From an uncultured Erythrobacter sp. (GTDB lineage: Bacteria; Pseudomonadota; Alphaproteobacteria; Sphingomonadales; Sphingomonadaceae), in NCBI GenBank assembly GCA_947499095.1, contig CANMMR010000013.1, positions 1 through 44,380 on the forward strand: a stretch of DNA of 44,380 nt, given 5' to 3'. Positions 1 through 8,065 of this stretch are shown here, one piece after another (the stretch's first letter is position 1; each line of letters opens with the position of its first letter). The position numbers and the translations under genes were made by a program. Below the pieces are notes generated by a model. It did not search any database and had not been told where the DNA came from. It was given only the letters and a program-made list of their open reading frames with translations.

Positions 1-699
1 TGGTCGATTCCGCTGACCAGTCGTTTCGGCAATGGCTACGTCTATTCGTCCAAATACATCTCCGACAAAGATGCCGAGGCCGAGTTGCGGCAGGCCATCG
101 GCATGGAGCACGCCGGTGAAGCCCGCGTGCTCCATGCCGATGGCCGAGTGAAGGACAGCTGGACGAGGAACTGCCTCGCCGCCGGACTTTCGCAAGGCTT
201 CATCGAGCCGCTCGAAGCGACCGCACTGCACATCGTGATCGTGACCGCGCTCGACTTCGTTCGCGCCAATGAAAGCGGCGGGTTCACCGCCCGAAATCGC
301 GAGGTTTTCAACCGTCGCATCGCCGACAAATACGAGGGCATTCGCGACTACATCGTGGCGCATTACCGGCTAAACCAGCGCAGCGAGACGCAATATTGGC
401 GTGACAACGCGGCCAACCAAGCTCTGTCGGGAAATCTCAAGGACATGATGTCCGCCTGGTTTACGCATGAGGACATCGGCCAGCTCAACGCACGCCAGCA
501 CGATGGCCATCCGCACTACGCGAACATGAGCTGGCACTGCCTTTTCGCCGGCTACGGGACCTTTCCGCCCGAAGCCAAGATGCAGGCCCCGCCACCCGGC
601 CTAGCCGTGGCCGATTTAGCACAGACCCGCGCCATGCTGGCCGCATGCGCACGCAACTTTCCCGATTACACACCCGTCCGATTGGTTCGCGATTATTGA
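1..699 (+). CDS. Flavin-dependent tryptophan halogenase family, C-terminal part
   Basis: The gene is cut by the left edge of the window. Frame 1 is open from base 1 and ends in TGA at 697-699, giving about 232 C-terminal residues of a protein normally near 500. The first residues, WSIPL, are the end of the WxWxIP signature of flavin-dependent halogenases. They are followed by FGNGYVYSSKY and, near residue 65, by GFIEPLEATALH, also typical of the family. The FAD-binding N-terminus lies outside the window. In Sphingomonadales and Caulobacterales such genes usually sit beside a SyrP/cupin-like gene and TonB receptors in glycan-uptake loci rather than in indole biosynthesis, and a SyrP-like gene follows here after 31 bases. 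The substrate is unknown. The family call is firm; a true halogenation function is not shown. Confidence 0.9.
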   Translation, partial: WSIPLTSRFGNGYVYSSKYISDKDAEAELRQAIGMEHAGEARVLHADGRVKDSWTRNCLAAGLSQGFIEPLEATALHIVIVTALDFVRANESGGFTARNREVFNRRIADKYEGIRDYIVAHYRLNQRSETQYWRDNAANQALSGNLKDMMSAWFTHEDIGQLNARQHDGHPHYANMSWHCLFAGYGTFPPEAKMQAPPPGLAVADLAQTRAMLAACARNFPDYTPVRLVRDY

Positions 700-730
700 C
701 CCGCATGGCAGGGCAGCTAAGTCTTCCCAG

Positions 731-1657
731 ATGAGCAGCCTTGCACCGCCCGCCAGCTTTCCTGCCACTATCGCGGGAAACGGATCTGCTGCCGACTATT
801 TTTCCGCACACAAGCCGGCAATCGACGCGGCGCTCGACCGTGAAGGGGCGGTATTGTTGCGCGGGTTCGACGTGCCCGACGCGCAGGCTTTCGACAGCGC
901 AGTGGAAGCTTAGGGCGAAGCCGGGTTCACCTATGACGACTCGCTTTCCAACGCGGTGCGGGTCAATGTCACTCCGCGCGTCTTCACCGCGAACGAGGCG
1001 CCGCCCGAGGCAGGCATCTACCTGCATCACGAGATGGCGCAGACGCCGATCTACCCTTCCAGGCTACTTTTCTACTGCGAGATTGCGGCGCAGAATGGCG
1101 GCGAGACACCCCTCTGCCGCTCGGATTGCGTGGTCGACGCGCTGACGGAGCGTGCGCCAAATTTCGTCGATCGGCTCGAGCGGCTGGGAGTGCGTTATCG
1201 GCACACCATGCCGGGAGAAAACGATCCGCAATCGGGCCAGGGCCGGAGCTGGAAATCCACGCTGAGTGTCGAAACCCGCGAAGCGGCAGAGGCCAAGCTG
1301 GCAAAGTTGGGATACGACTGGCGCTGGACCGATGAAGGCGCGCTGGCAGTAACTACGCCGGTGCTCCCGGCCATTCGCAGCCTGCCCGATGGGAGCCGCA
1401 GCTTCTTCAACCAGCTCATCGCCGCCTGGCGCGGCTGGGCAGCCGGACCCGAAGCCGCCGCGCGCTCCATCGCCTATGGCGACGGTAGCGCGATCGATGC
1501 GGGGGACATGGCGCTGGCTGTCGAACTGGGTGAGGCGTTCTCGCACGACCTCGCATGGCAAGCGGGCGATATTGCCTTGGTCGACAATTTCCGCGTGATG
1601 CACGGTCGCCGCCCGTTCGAGGGCAAGCGCCGGGTTCTCGCCTCGCTGATCGCCTAG
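731..1657 (+). pseudogene. SyrP/TauD-like Fe(II)/2-oxoglutarate dioxygenase, interrupted by TAG
   Basis: One reading frame runs from ATG 731 to TAG at 1655-1657 but carries an in-frame TAG at 911-913, codon 61. Sequence on both sides reads as one protein of the TauD/SyrP family. The upstream part has GAVLLRGFDV. The downstream part has TPRVFTANEAPP, then LHHEMAQ supplying the HxD/E iron ligands, CRSDCV, and the distal VMHGRRPF with the second iron His and an Arg. An intact protein would be about 308 residues. The stop lies between EA and GEAGF, where relatives usually have a tryptophan-glycine pair, so TGG to TAG is the simplest explanation. Downstream ATG 956 could start a fragment, but it would lack the N-terminal strands. 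The partner halogenase upstream is open in the part visible here. Rare readthrough cannot be excluded. Confidence 0.82.
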
Positions 1658-1667
1658 AAAGCGCGGC

Positions 1668-2582
1668 TCAGGGCAGCGGCTCGCCCTGTGCGGCCGTCAG
1701 CACGGCATACCATTGCCGGCGCGTCCAGCGCACGGCACGCAGCTTCGCGAGCTCGGCGATCCGGTCCGCATTCTGGCTGCCGGCGATCGGGATGGGATGC
1801 GCAGGATGCGCCGCAATCCAGCTCATCGCCGCGAGAGCGCGGCTGACGCCCTGCGCGTTGGCGATCACATCCAGCGCGTCGGCGACTTCCTGCTCGCGCG
1901 CCGTGCCCGGAGCGGCGATGCGCCCGCCGCCCAGCGGCGACCAGGCGAGGACAGCCATACGGTCGCGCATCGCGGAGTCGAGTTGTCCATCTTCGAGCGG
2001 CTGCAAGTGGAGCGCGGAAAACTCCGGCTGCGTCGAAACCAGCGGGATGTCGAGATAGTGGCGCAGCGCATCGATCTGGGCAGGTGTGAAGTTGGACACG
2101 CCGACCGCGCCGACCTTGCCCGAGCGCACCGCGTCCTCCAGCGTTCGCGCCAGGTCCTCCGGATGAGTCAGCACGTCGGGCCGATGGATTTGCCACAGTT
2201 CGACATGATCCACTTGCAGGCGCGCAAGCGAGGCATCGATAGCGGTGGCGAGATAAGCGGGCGAGCTGTCGTAGGGCACGCCCATCACGATGCCGCCCTT
2301 GGTCGCAAGGACCAGCCGGTCGCGCAAGCCGCGGTCGGCAGCAAAGACTTCGCCGAGCAGGCTCTCCGCAGAACCCCAGCCGGACCCGTCAACGCCATAA
2401 ATATCGGCAGTGTCGAACAGGGTGATGCCCGCATCGAGCGCGCTCTCCACCAGCCTAGTCGCCTGAGCCACGGATGCGCCCGCAAAACGCCACATGCCCC
2501 ATGCGGCAGCGCTCACCTGCGGACCGCCCTCCCCAAGCAGGCGCGTTTCGGGCGGCAGGGGCAGCAGGTCGGTGTCGCTCAT
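1668..2582 (-). CDS. Aldo/keto reductase
   Basis: This is a 304-residue NAD(P)H-dependent TIM-barrel reductase. The catalytic tetrad is visible: D57 and Y62 in FDTADIYG, K95 in ATKGG and H133 in QIHRPD. The C-terminal IPIAGSQN segment matches the cofactor phosphate-binding region of the family. The start at 2582 is chosen because its ATG overlaps the TGA of the upstream gene (ATGA), which implies translational coupling. The longer frame to 2645 would run into that gene. The neighbour is a sulfoquinovosidase-type GH31. In the sulfoquinovose monooxygenase (Smo) pathway an aldo/keto reductase, SmoB, reduces 6-dehydroglucose next to a GH31 sulfoquinovosidase, so a SmoB-like role is possible. No monooxygenase or flavin reductase is seen here, so the substrate is inference. 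The fold assignment is secure. Confidence 0.9.
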   Translation of the reverse strand: MSDTDLLPLPPETRLLGEGGPQVSAAAWGMWRFAGASVAQATRLVESALDAGITLFDTADIYGVDGSGWGSAESLLGEVFAADRGLRDRLVLATKGGIVMGVPYDSSPAYLATAIDASLARLQVDHVELWQIHRPDVLTHPEDLARTLEDAVRSGKVGAVGVSNFTPAQIDALRHYLDIPLVSTQPEFSALHLQPLEDGQLDSAMRDRMAVLAWSPLGGGRIAAPGTAREQEVADALDVIANAQGVSRALAAMSWIAAHPAHPIPIAGSQNADRIAELAKLRAVRWTRRQWYAVLTAAQGEPLP

Positions 2583-4600
2583 CGGGGCGGGTCTTTCGTG
2601 GTGAAGTATTCGCCCAGCCCTCGGAAAAATTCCTCGCGGGCGCAAGCCTTACGGACGAACACCGGCGGACAGCCGAACGGGGCGGCGACAATTGCCGTGG
2701 CACCGCTACTGAAGACTTCACCGCTCCAAAGGTGCAGCCAGTCGTCGCCGGCCGGAACATAGCAGGGCCGTTCCCTTGCATCGGCTTCGAGAACCGGTGC
2801 GACCAGCAGGTCTTGTCCGTAGAGATATTGCCGCTCCACGGTCCGCGCCTTTGGATCTTCCCAATAGTGCAGGAAGAGCGGGCGCTGGAGAGGAAGGCCG
2901 GTAGCTGCTGCCTCCGTTCGCAATTCGCGCGTGTAAGGCGCCAGCGCGGTGTGCAAACGAGTCATGCGGGCGAAGTGGGCGAGCAGATCGTCCGTGCTAT
3001 CGATCTGCAAATTGTCGTCGGGCGGGTTGCCTTCATGCGTGCGCATCATCGACGTAAACGCCGCCAGCTCGGCCCAGCGCATGATGAGCCCGGCGCTGCG
3101 CAACTTGCCGAACAGGCTGGTGTAGCCGCCGATATCGCTGTGATGGCAGGGGTTTCCGATCAGTCCCGCCGAAAGCGCCGCGACCACGGTCGACCCGATG
3201 CCGTCATGAGAGGAGAAGTCCACCGACTGGTCGCCAGCCCACAGCAGCGGGCAATGCGCCTGGCTGCCGCTATGTCCGGCCCGCATGAAGAAGGTCGCTT
3301 CTGCCGTCTTGCCGCGCGCCGCGACCGCATCCGCATTAACCCTGGCCCAAAGCACCGGCCAGCGATTATGCGCCTGCATCGGATCGCTGCCGTCTGCCAG
3401 TTGCGCGTCAACCGGCAGATATTCGCCGAAGTCCGCCATCCAGCCGCCGATGCCGATATCGAGCATTTCGCGTCCGATCACGCGATCGGCGAACCAGTGC
3501 GCCGCGGCTTCGCTGGTAAGATCGACATGGCCACAGGTGAAGCCGCCAAAATCGATATCGCAGGCGTGTTCGCCCCCAGGTTCGCGGACCAAGAATCCAA
3601 GCGCATCGGCTTCGCGATACAGCGCTCCGTCGGTGGCGAGATAGGGGTTCACATCGGCGAGAAAGCGAATGCCGCGTTCGGCCAGCGCGTCGATCCGCTC
3701 CCGCAGGTTCGGGAAGCGCGTGTCGCTGGCCTGCCAGTCTCAGAACAGGCGACGGCCGAAGTCGGTCTGGCGGATGCCCGCCCAATCCTCGCACCACAGG
3801 CCTGTAACGACGGCGCCCGCCTCGACGATCCTGTCCAGCCGTTCGAAGCTGCGTTCACCGTCCTTGAGGCCAATGATTGCCCCCTCGATCGCCCAATCCG
3901 GCAAAGGCGTCGGCCGCCCGAAGCGCTCCCACAGGCGCGACACCAGAGCGGGCATATCGTCTGCAGCGAAAAACTCGATTCGGCAGCGCGCATCGTAGCA
4001 GCGCAGCTTATGCCGGTCTGCATGCGTGAAGTCGGCGTGGACGTCGGCCGCCGTGTCGACGTGCAGCGCCAGCAGGCGCGAGGTCAGGAAGGTCGGCTGC
4101 GGATAATTGGTCGTCCAGTAATCGCCTGCGCGCAGCGGCGTGGCGACCATGTGCGCGGCCAGCTCGCCATGCGGATCGCGCCCGACACCGGGTTCGCCCA
4201 CACAGAGAGAAAATGCTCGCCCGCGCAGGTCGAGAAAGGAGAACTGCTCGCCACCGCCCCAGACGTGCTCGTCCGGCTCGGCATGAAACGCGAGTTCGAT
4301 GAAGCAGGCATCGGGGTCGAGCGGCTCGATGACGATGGCCTCATTCCTCAGCAAAATGCGCGAGTGCTTCTGACCCCTTCCGTCGATAAATTCGATACCG
4401 TCCTCGTCGAGCGAGGTGTGGAGGCAATAGGACCACTCTGCCTCATCGTAGAGGCGGAAATGGCCAAGATGGCTGTCCACCCGCAAACCGCCGCGGCCTA
4501 GCGCAAGGCACGGCTGTTCCGCGCTGTGGCGCAGCAGCAGGCGGCCCGCGAACCACAGCTCGAAGCCCCCAGCCATGGCGCGAAGATCGAACCCGTCCAT
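2579..4600 (-). pseudogene. GH31 sulfoquinovosidase (YihQ/SmoI-like), interrupted by TGA
   Basis: The frame from ATG 4600 to TGA 2579 would encode about 673 residues, close to E. coli YihQ. It is broken by TGA at 3740-3742, codon 287. The catalytic nucleophile is D390 in WMADFGEY and the acid/base is D457 in WAGDQ, 67 residues apart as in YihQ (D405/D472). Headgroup-binding residues follow the KERWY pattern of Agrobacterium-type sulfoquinovosidases: K246 in GLKDG, E271 in CEDW, R284, the position of W287, and Y493 in HSDIGGY. The stop falls exactly on that tryptophan: RRLF, stop, DWQ, where the family has a W. TGG to TGA is the simplest cause. Downstream V/M codons could restart only a fragment without most of the binding site. 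The enzyme would release sulfoquinovose from sulfolipid glycosides. It is coupled to the aldo/keto reductase by an ATGA overlap. Confidence 0.88.
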
Positions 4601-4667
4601 GCATCGCCTATCGCAGACCGGACTCAAACTGACGAGCGCAGAAAAGGCACAGATAGCATCCAGTCGC

Positions 4668-4702
4668 TTGACGAAGCAAATGCACTTTTGAAATATGCAT
4701 TT
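4668..4702 (+). promoter_or_regulatory. Candidate promoter with inverted repeat before the thiolase operon
   Basis: In the 118-base gap between the divergent GH31 and thiolase-like genes there is TTGACG at 4668-4673 and, 17 bases on, AAATAT at 4691-4696, a fair -35/-10 pair. A perfect 7-base inverted repeat, AAATGCA (4678-4684) and TGCATTT (4696-4702) with an 11-base spacer, covers the -10. That layout suits a repressor site, and the operon's own TetR gene (7427) is the obvious candidate. The link between site and protein is inference. Confidence 0.45.
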
Positions 4703-4718
4703 CATACAAGGAGAGACG

Positions 4719-6263
4719 ATGGTCGATACAAGTGCGCTTCCCGCCGATACCCCGGTTCTCGTCGGAGCCGGTCAGATCACCGACCACTGGAATGGCGAGG
4801 ATCCGGCCAGCGCGCCATCGCCGCAGGATCTGCGCCGGGATGCCGCCCGGATCGCACTCGACGACAGCGGCGCAGCTGATGCCCTGCGCGAGGCAATCGA
4901 CCGGATCGTCGCTGTCCGCACGACGCCAGACTCCATACCCGGCGCGCCGCAACCTTTCGGCCGCTGCGAAAACCCGCCCGCCACCATCGCGGCCGACCTC
5001 GATATTGCGGACACCGAGAACTTCTATTCCGAACTCGGCGGCAACCAGCCGCAGGAGCTCGTCAACGAACTTGCAGCGGCTTTGCATGCAGGCAAATGCC
5101 GTGCTGCGCTGCTCGTGGGGGCGGAAGCAACGCGCGCGCTAAAGGCCGCGGTGCGGGCCGGGATGACGCTCGACTGGAGCCGCTCTGCCGACGGCCCGCA
5201 GACCGACCGTGGCTATGGGAGCGCGCTGCTCTCGCCTTACGAAATCCGCAACGGTCTGGGGGCGCCGATGCAGACCTATCCGGCCTTCGAACACGCGCTG
5301 CGCCGTCGCCTCGGCAACAACCGCGAAGAGCATATGGAGCTGATGAGCGAACTGTGGGCCGGCTTTTCGCAAGTCGCCGCGGACAATCCGCACGCCCAGT
5401 TCCCCACCGCGCGCAGCCAGGAGTTTCTCTCGACGCCCAGCGCGGAAAATTACCCCGTCGCCGACCCCTATCTCAAATGGCACGTCGCACAGGATGCGGT
5501 GAACCAGGCCGCTGCCGTCGTGATGACCACCGTAGGCGAGGCCGAGCGGTTGCGCATCGATCGCGCGAAATGGGTCTTTCTCCACGGCCATGCGCAGGCG
5601 AAGGACGGTTTCGTTACCCGCCGACAGGACCTGTCGCGCTCGCTGCCGATCGAGAAGACGCTGCACCAGGCGCTGCGCACCAGCGGCAAGCAGGCGAGCG
5701 ACATTGCGCTGTTCGATATCTACAGTTGCTTTCCCTGCGCCGTCCTGCTTGCCACCGAAGCGCTGGGCATCGACTGGCGCGAGACACCGGTGACCTTGAC
5801 CGGCGGCCTCCCCTTCTTCGGCGGTCCGGGCAACAACTATTCGCTTCACGCCATCGCGACCATGACCGGGCGCTTGCGCGAGCAGCCTGGCGATTTCGGC
5901 CTGATAATGGCCAATGGCGGCTTCCTGACTAAGGAAGCGGTCGGCATCTATTCGACCACGCCGCCGGAGGATTGGGCGCCCGTCTCCAGCGAAACCATCC
6001 AGCATGAGATGAACTCCCAGCTGCTGCCCGATCACGAGGAGGCCCATGGCGAAATCACCATCTCGACTTACACCGTCGTCTTCCAGAAGGGCGTACCGGC
6101 CCGCGGTTACGTCATCGGCGACGGGGCGGAGGGCCGCGTCCTCGCCCGGATCGCCAAGGGCGACGATGCGACGCTGAAGGCGCTGCTGGCCAAGGACCCC
6201 GTCGGCAAGCGCGCCCGGATCGAAGTGCGCGACGATACCAATATCATCGCGCGGATCGGTTGA
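4719..6263 (+). CDS. Thiolase-like (acetyl-CoA acetyltransferase family) protein
   Basis: This is a 514-residue cytosolic protein of the SCP-x/thiolase superfamily. Start ATG 4719 is chosen because AAGGAG stands 5 bases before it (4708-4713); an earlier ATG at 4695 has no ribosome site. Recognisable parts are GGNQPQELVN near residue 115, YSCFPCAV near 340, GGLPFFGGPGNNYSLHA near 365 and NGGFLTKEAVGIYST near 405, with the C-terminal domain beyond. The region that carries the nucleophilic Cys in classical thiolases reads ELGGNQPQ, without a cysteine. This atypical subfamily may therefore not perform ordinary Claisen chemistry and could act as an acyl-CoA binding or hydrolysing partner. The next gene, a CaiB-type CoA transferase, starts 3 bases after the stop, and a TetR gene follows. 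The operon looks dedicated to activating and processing an acyl or steroid-like acid; the substrate is not evident. Confidence 0.82.
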   Translation: MVDTSALPADTPVLVGAGQITDHWNGEDPASAPSPQDLRRDAARIALDDSGAADALREAIDRIVAVRTTPDSIPGAPQPFGRCENPPATIAADLDIADTENFYSELGGNQPQELVNELAAALHAGKCRAALLVGAEATRALKAAVRAGMTLDWSRSADGPQTDRGYGSALLSPYEIRNGLGAPMQTYPAFEHALRRRLGNNREEHMELMSELWAGFSQVAADNPHAQFPTARSQEFLSTPSAENYPVADPYLKWHVAQDAVNQAAAVVMTTVGEAERLRIDRAKWVFLHGHAQAKDGFVTRRQDLSRSLPIEKTLHQALRTSGKQASDIALFDIYSCFPCAVLLATEALGIDWRETPVTLTGGLPFFGGPGNNYSLHAIATMTGRLREQPGDFGLIMANGGFLTKEAVGIYSTTPPEDWAPVSSETIQHEMNSQLLPDHEEAHGEITISTYTVVFQKGVPARGYVIGDGAEGRVLARIAKGDDATLKALLAKDPVGKRARIEVRDDTNIIARIG

Positions 6264-6266
6264 TTC

Positions 6267-7430
6267 GTGGCGCAAGCCGGGGACAACCGTCCGATGCTCG
6301 AAGGCATCAAGGTGGTAGATCTCACCAGCGTCGTCTTCGGCCCCTATTGCACGCAGATGCTTGCCGATCTCGGCGCCGAGGTTATCAAGATCGAGTCGCC
6401 AGGTATCGGAGATGCCTATCGCTGGGCGGGCAAGCCGGCGGCAAGCAGGGGCATGGGGCCGGGCTTCTTCGCCATCAATCGCGGCAAGCGCTCGCTGGTA
6501 CTCGATCTCAAGCAGGACGGTGACCGGGCAAGGATGCTCGACCTCTTGCGCGAGGCCGACCTTCTCGTAGTGAATGTGCGAGGCAAGGCGCTGGAGCGGC
6601 TCGGCCTCGATTATGAGAGCCTCAAACCAATCAATCCTGAGCTGATCTACGTCCATTGCGTCGGCTTCGGGCAGGACGGCCCCTATGCCGATCTGCAGGC
6701 CTATGACGACGTGATCCAGGCCGCGAGTGGTGCCGCAAGCCTGCTGCCGCGCGTCAACGGAAACGAGCGGGCGCCATATTTGCCATCGCTCATCGCCGAC
6801 AAGGTCGCGGGTCTCCACGCCGCCCACGCCGCATTGGCGGCGATCGTCCACAAACTGCGTACCGGTCGCGGCCAGCATGTCGAAGTGCCGATGTTCGAGG
6901 CCTTCACCGGCTTCATTCTGCTCGAACACCTCGGCGGGTTTACCTACGATCCGCCGAATGCACCCGCTGGCTACGAACGCCAGGTGGATCCCGACCGCCA
7001 GCCCTTCCCGACCAGCGACGGATACATCTCCATCGTGCCTTATACCGATGCCAGCTGGCCCAAGGTGTTTGCGGTGCTCGGTGCGCCCGAGGTGCTCGAA
7101 GAGGAACGTTTCGCCGACCCGGCCAGCCGCTTTGCCAATATCGGCGGGCTGTATCGCGAGATGGCGCGGCTGACGCGTGGATTCACGACGCAGGAGCTGC
7201 TCGAGAAATGTCACGCTGCCCAGCTGCCGGCGCAAGCGGTGCGCGATCTCGACGACATGCTGGACGAACCGCACCTCGCCGCGACCGGGTTCTTCCGTAC
7301 GCGCGTCCACCCTACCGAAGGCAGCTATCGCGAGATGCGCCCGCCCTTCGCGTTCGGCGATTACGACATGCCCGAACTCGCGCCCCCGCCTGCGCTTGGC
7401 GAGGCCAATGGCGAGGAACCGGAGGCGTGA
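6267..7430 (+). CDS. CaiB/BaiF family III CoA-transferase
   Basis: The protein has 387 residues if the GTG at 6267 is used; ATG 6294 (MLEGIKVVDL) is the other plausible start and fits the usual family N-terminus. Family III features are the N-terminal GIKVVDLTSVVFGP, GADVIKIE-like GAEVIKIESP, FAINRGKRSL, and AYDDVIQAASG, whose Asp is the position of the acyl-anhydride-forming catalytic Asp of formyl-CoA transferase. Such enzymes move CoA between carboxylic acids in carnitine, oxalate, bile acid and aromatic catabolism. It lies 3 bases after the thiolase-like gene and overlaps the TetR start by 4 bases, so the three are probably one transcript. The acid it activates cannot be read from sequence. 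Confidence 0.9.
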   Translation: MAQAGDNRPMLEGIKVVDLTSVVFGPYCTQMLADLGAEVIKIESPGIGDAYRWAGKPAASRGMGPGFFAINRGKRSLVLDLKQDGDRARMLDLLREADLLVVNVRGKALERLGLDYESLKPINPELIYVHCVGFGQDGPYADLQAYDDVIQAASGAASLLPRVNGNERAPYLPSLIADKVAGLHAAHAALAAIVHKLRTGRGQHVEVPMFEAFTGFILLEHLGGFTYDPPNAPAGYERQVDPDRQPFPTSDGYISIVPYTDASWPKVFAVLGAPEVLEEERFADPASRFANIGGLYREMARLTRGFTTQELLEKCHAAQLPAQAVRDLDDMLDEPHLAATGFFRTRVHPTEGSYREMRPPFAFGDYDMPELAPPPALGEANGEEPEA

Positions 7431-8065
7431 GCGAACCCCAATCGAAAACACCGACGCGGCAGAAGATCATCGACGCCGCGCGCGAGTTGATGGTGGAACA
7501 GGACAGCCTGGAGATCTCGATCTCCGAGATTACGCGCAAGGCCGGTACGAACATCGCATCGGTCAGCTATCATTTTGGCGGGCGCGAGGGGCTGATGGTA
7601 TCGATCGCCCGTGCCGATGCGGATTTCGCGATCGGCGAGCTGGACAAGCTGCTGGCTTCCGGCATGAGCCCGCCCGACAAGATCGCGCATCACGTCACCG
7701 GCATGGTCCGCGCCTATTTTCGCCGCCCCTACCTCCATCGCCTGCTGCAAAAGCTTATCCGCGAAGGATCGCGCGAGGCAGCCACGCTGGTCACCGGCTT
7801 CTTCAGCATCCCGGTCGCCGATGCCCGCCGGACGATCATCGAGGAGGGCGTGGCACAAGGCCTGTTCCGGCCGGTCGATACCAATCTGCTGGGCTACGCG
7901 ATCGAGGGGGCATGCGCGAACATCTTCACCTCTGCCGCCTCGCGCCGCGCCTTGCTGGGCTCGGGCGACCTCGATCAGGCGCTGGTCGACCGCTTCGCCG
8001 CCAGCACGGCCGAACTCGTGGTGCGCGGATTGCTCGCCCCAGGAGTCGAGCGCCCGCTCAGTTGA
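7427..8065 (+). CDS. TetR/AcrR family transcriptional regulator
   Basis: This is a 212-residue regulator. Start GTG 7427 is chosen because it overlaps the CoA-transferase stop (GTGA); a longer frame exists upstream but is antisense-like and lies inside the transferase. Residues 10-60 form the TetR helix-turn-helix: TRQKIIDAARELM, then SISEITRKAGTNIASVSYHFGGREGL, with the diagnostic SYHFGGRE segment. The remainder is the helical ligand-binding domain, probably sensing an acyl-CoA or the acid handled by the operon. The inverted repeat at 4678-4702 is a candidate operator. It converges with the GMC-hydrolase gene and shares 8 bases with its 3' end. The family call is secure; the ligand is unknown. 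Confidence 0.9.
   Translation: MSEPQSKTPTRQKIIDAARELMVEQDSLEISISEITRKAGTNIASVSYHFGGREGLMVSIARADADFAIGELDKLLASGMSPPDKIAHHVTGMVRAYFRRPYLHRLLQKLIREGSREAATLVTGFFSIPVADARRTIIEEGVAQGLFRPVDTNLLGYAIEGACANIFTSAASRRALLGSGDLDQALVDRFAASTAELVVRGLLAPGVERPLS

Noticed and set aside
2474..4501. 675-codon plus-strand open frame opposite the sulfoquinovosidase
   Set aside because: Low-complexity Arg/Ala/Gly-rich translation and no family features. The minus strand carries GH31 catalytic motifs.
731..4600. Stop-codon recoding (TGA/TAG as tryptophan) in this genome
   Set aside because: TGA ends dozens of intact genes here, many in ATGA overlaps, and TAG ends the TonB receptor. Local nonsense mutation is simpler, although rare readthrough is not excluded.
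5139..7451. 770-codon open frame on the minus strand
   Set aside because: It lies wholly opposite the thiolase-like and CoA-transferase genes, which have clear family motifs. Long antisense frames are expected in high-GC codon-biased DNA.
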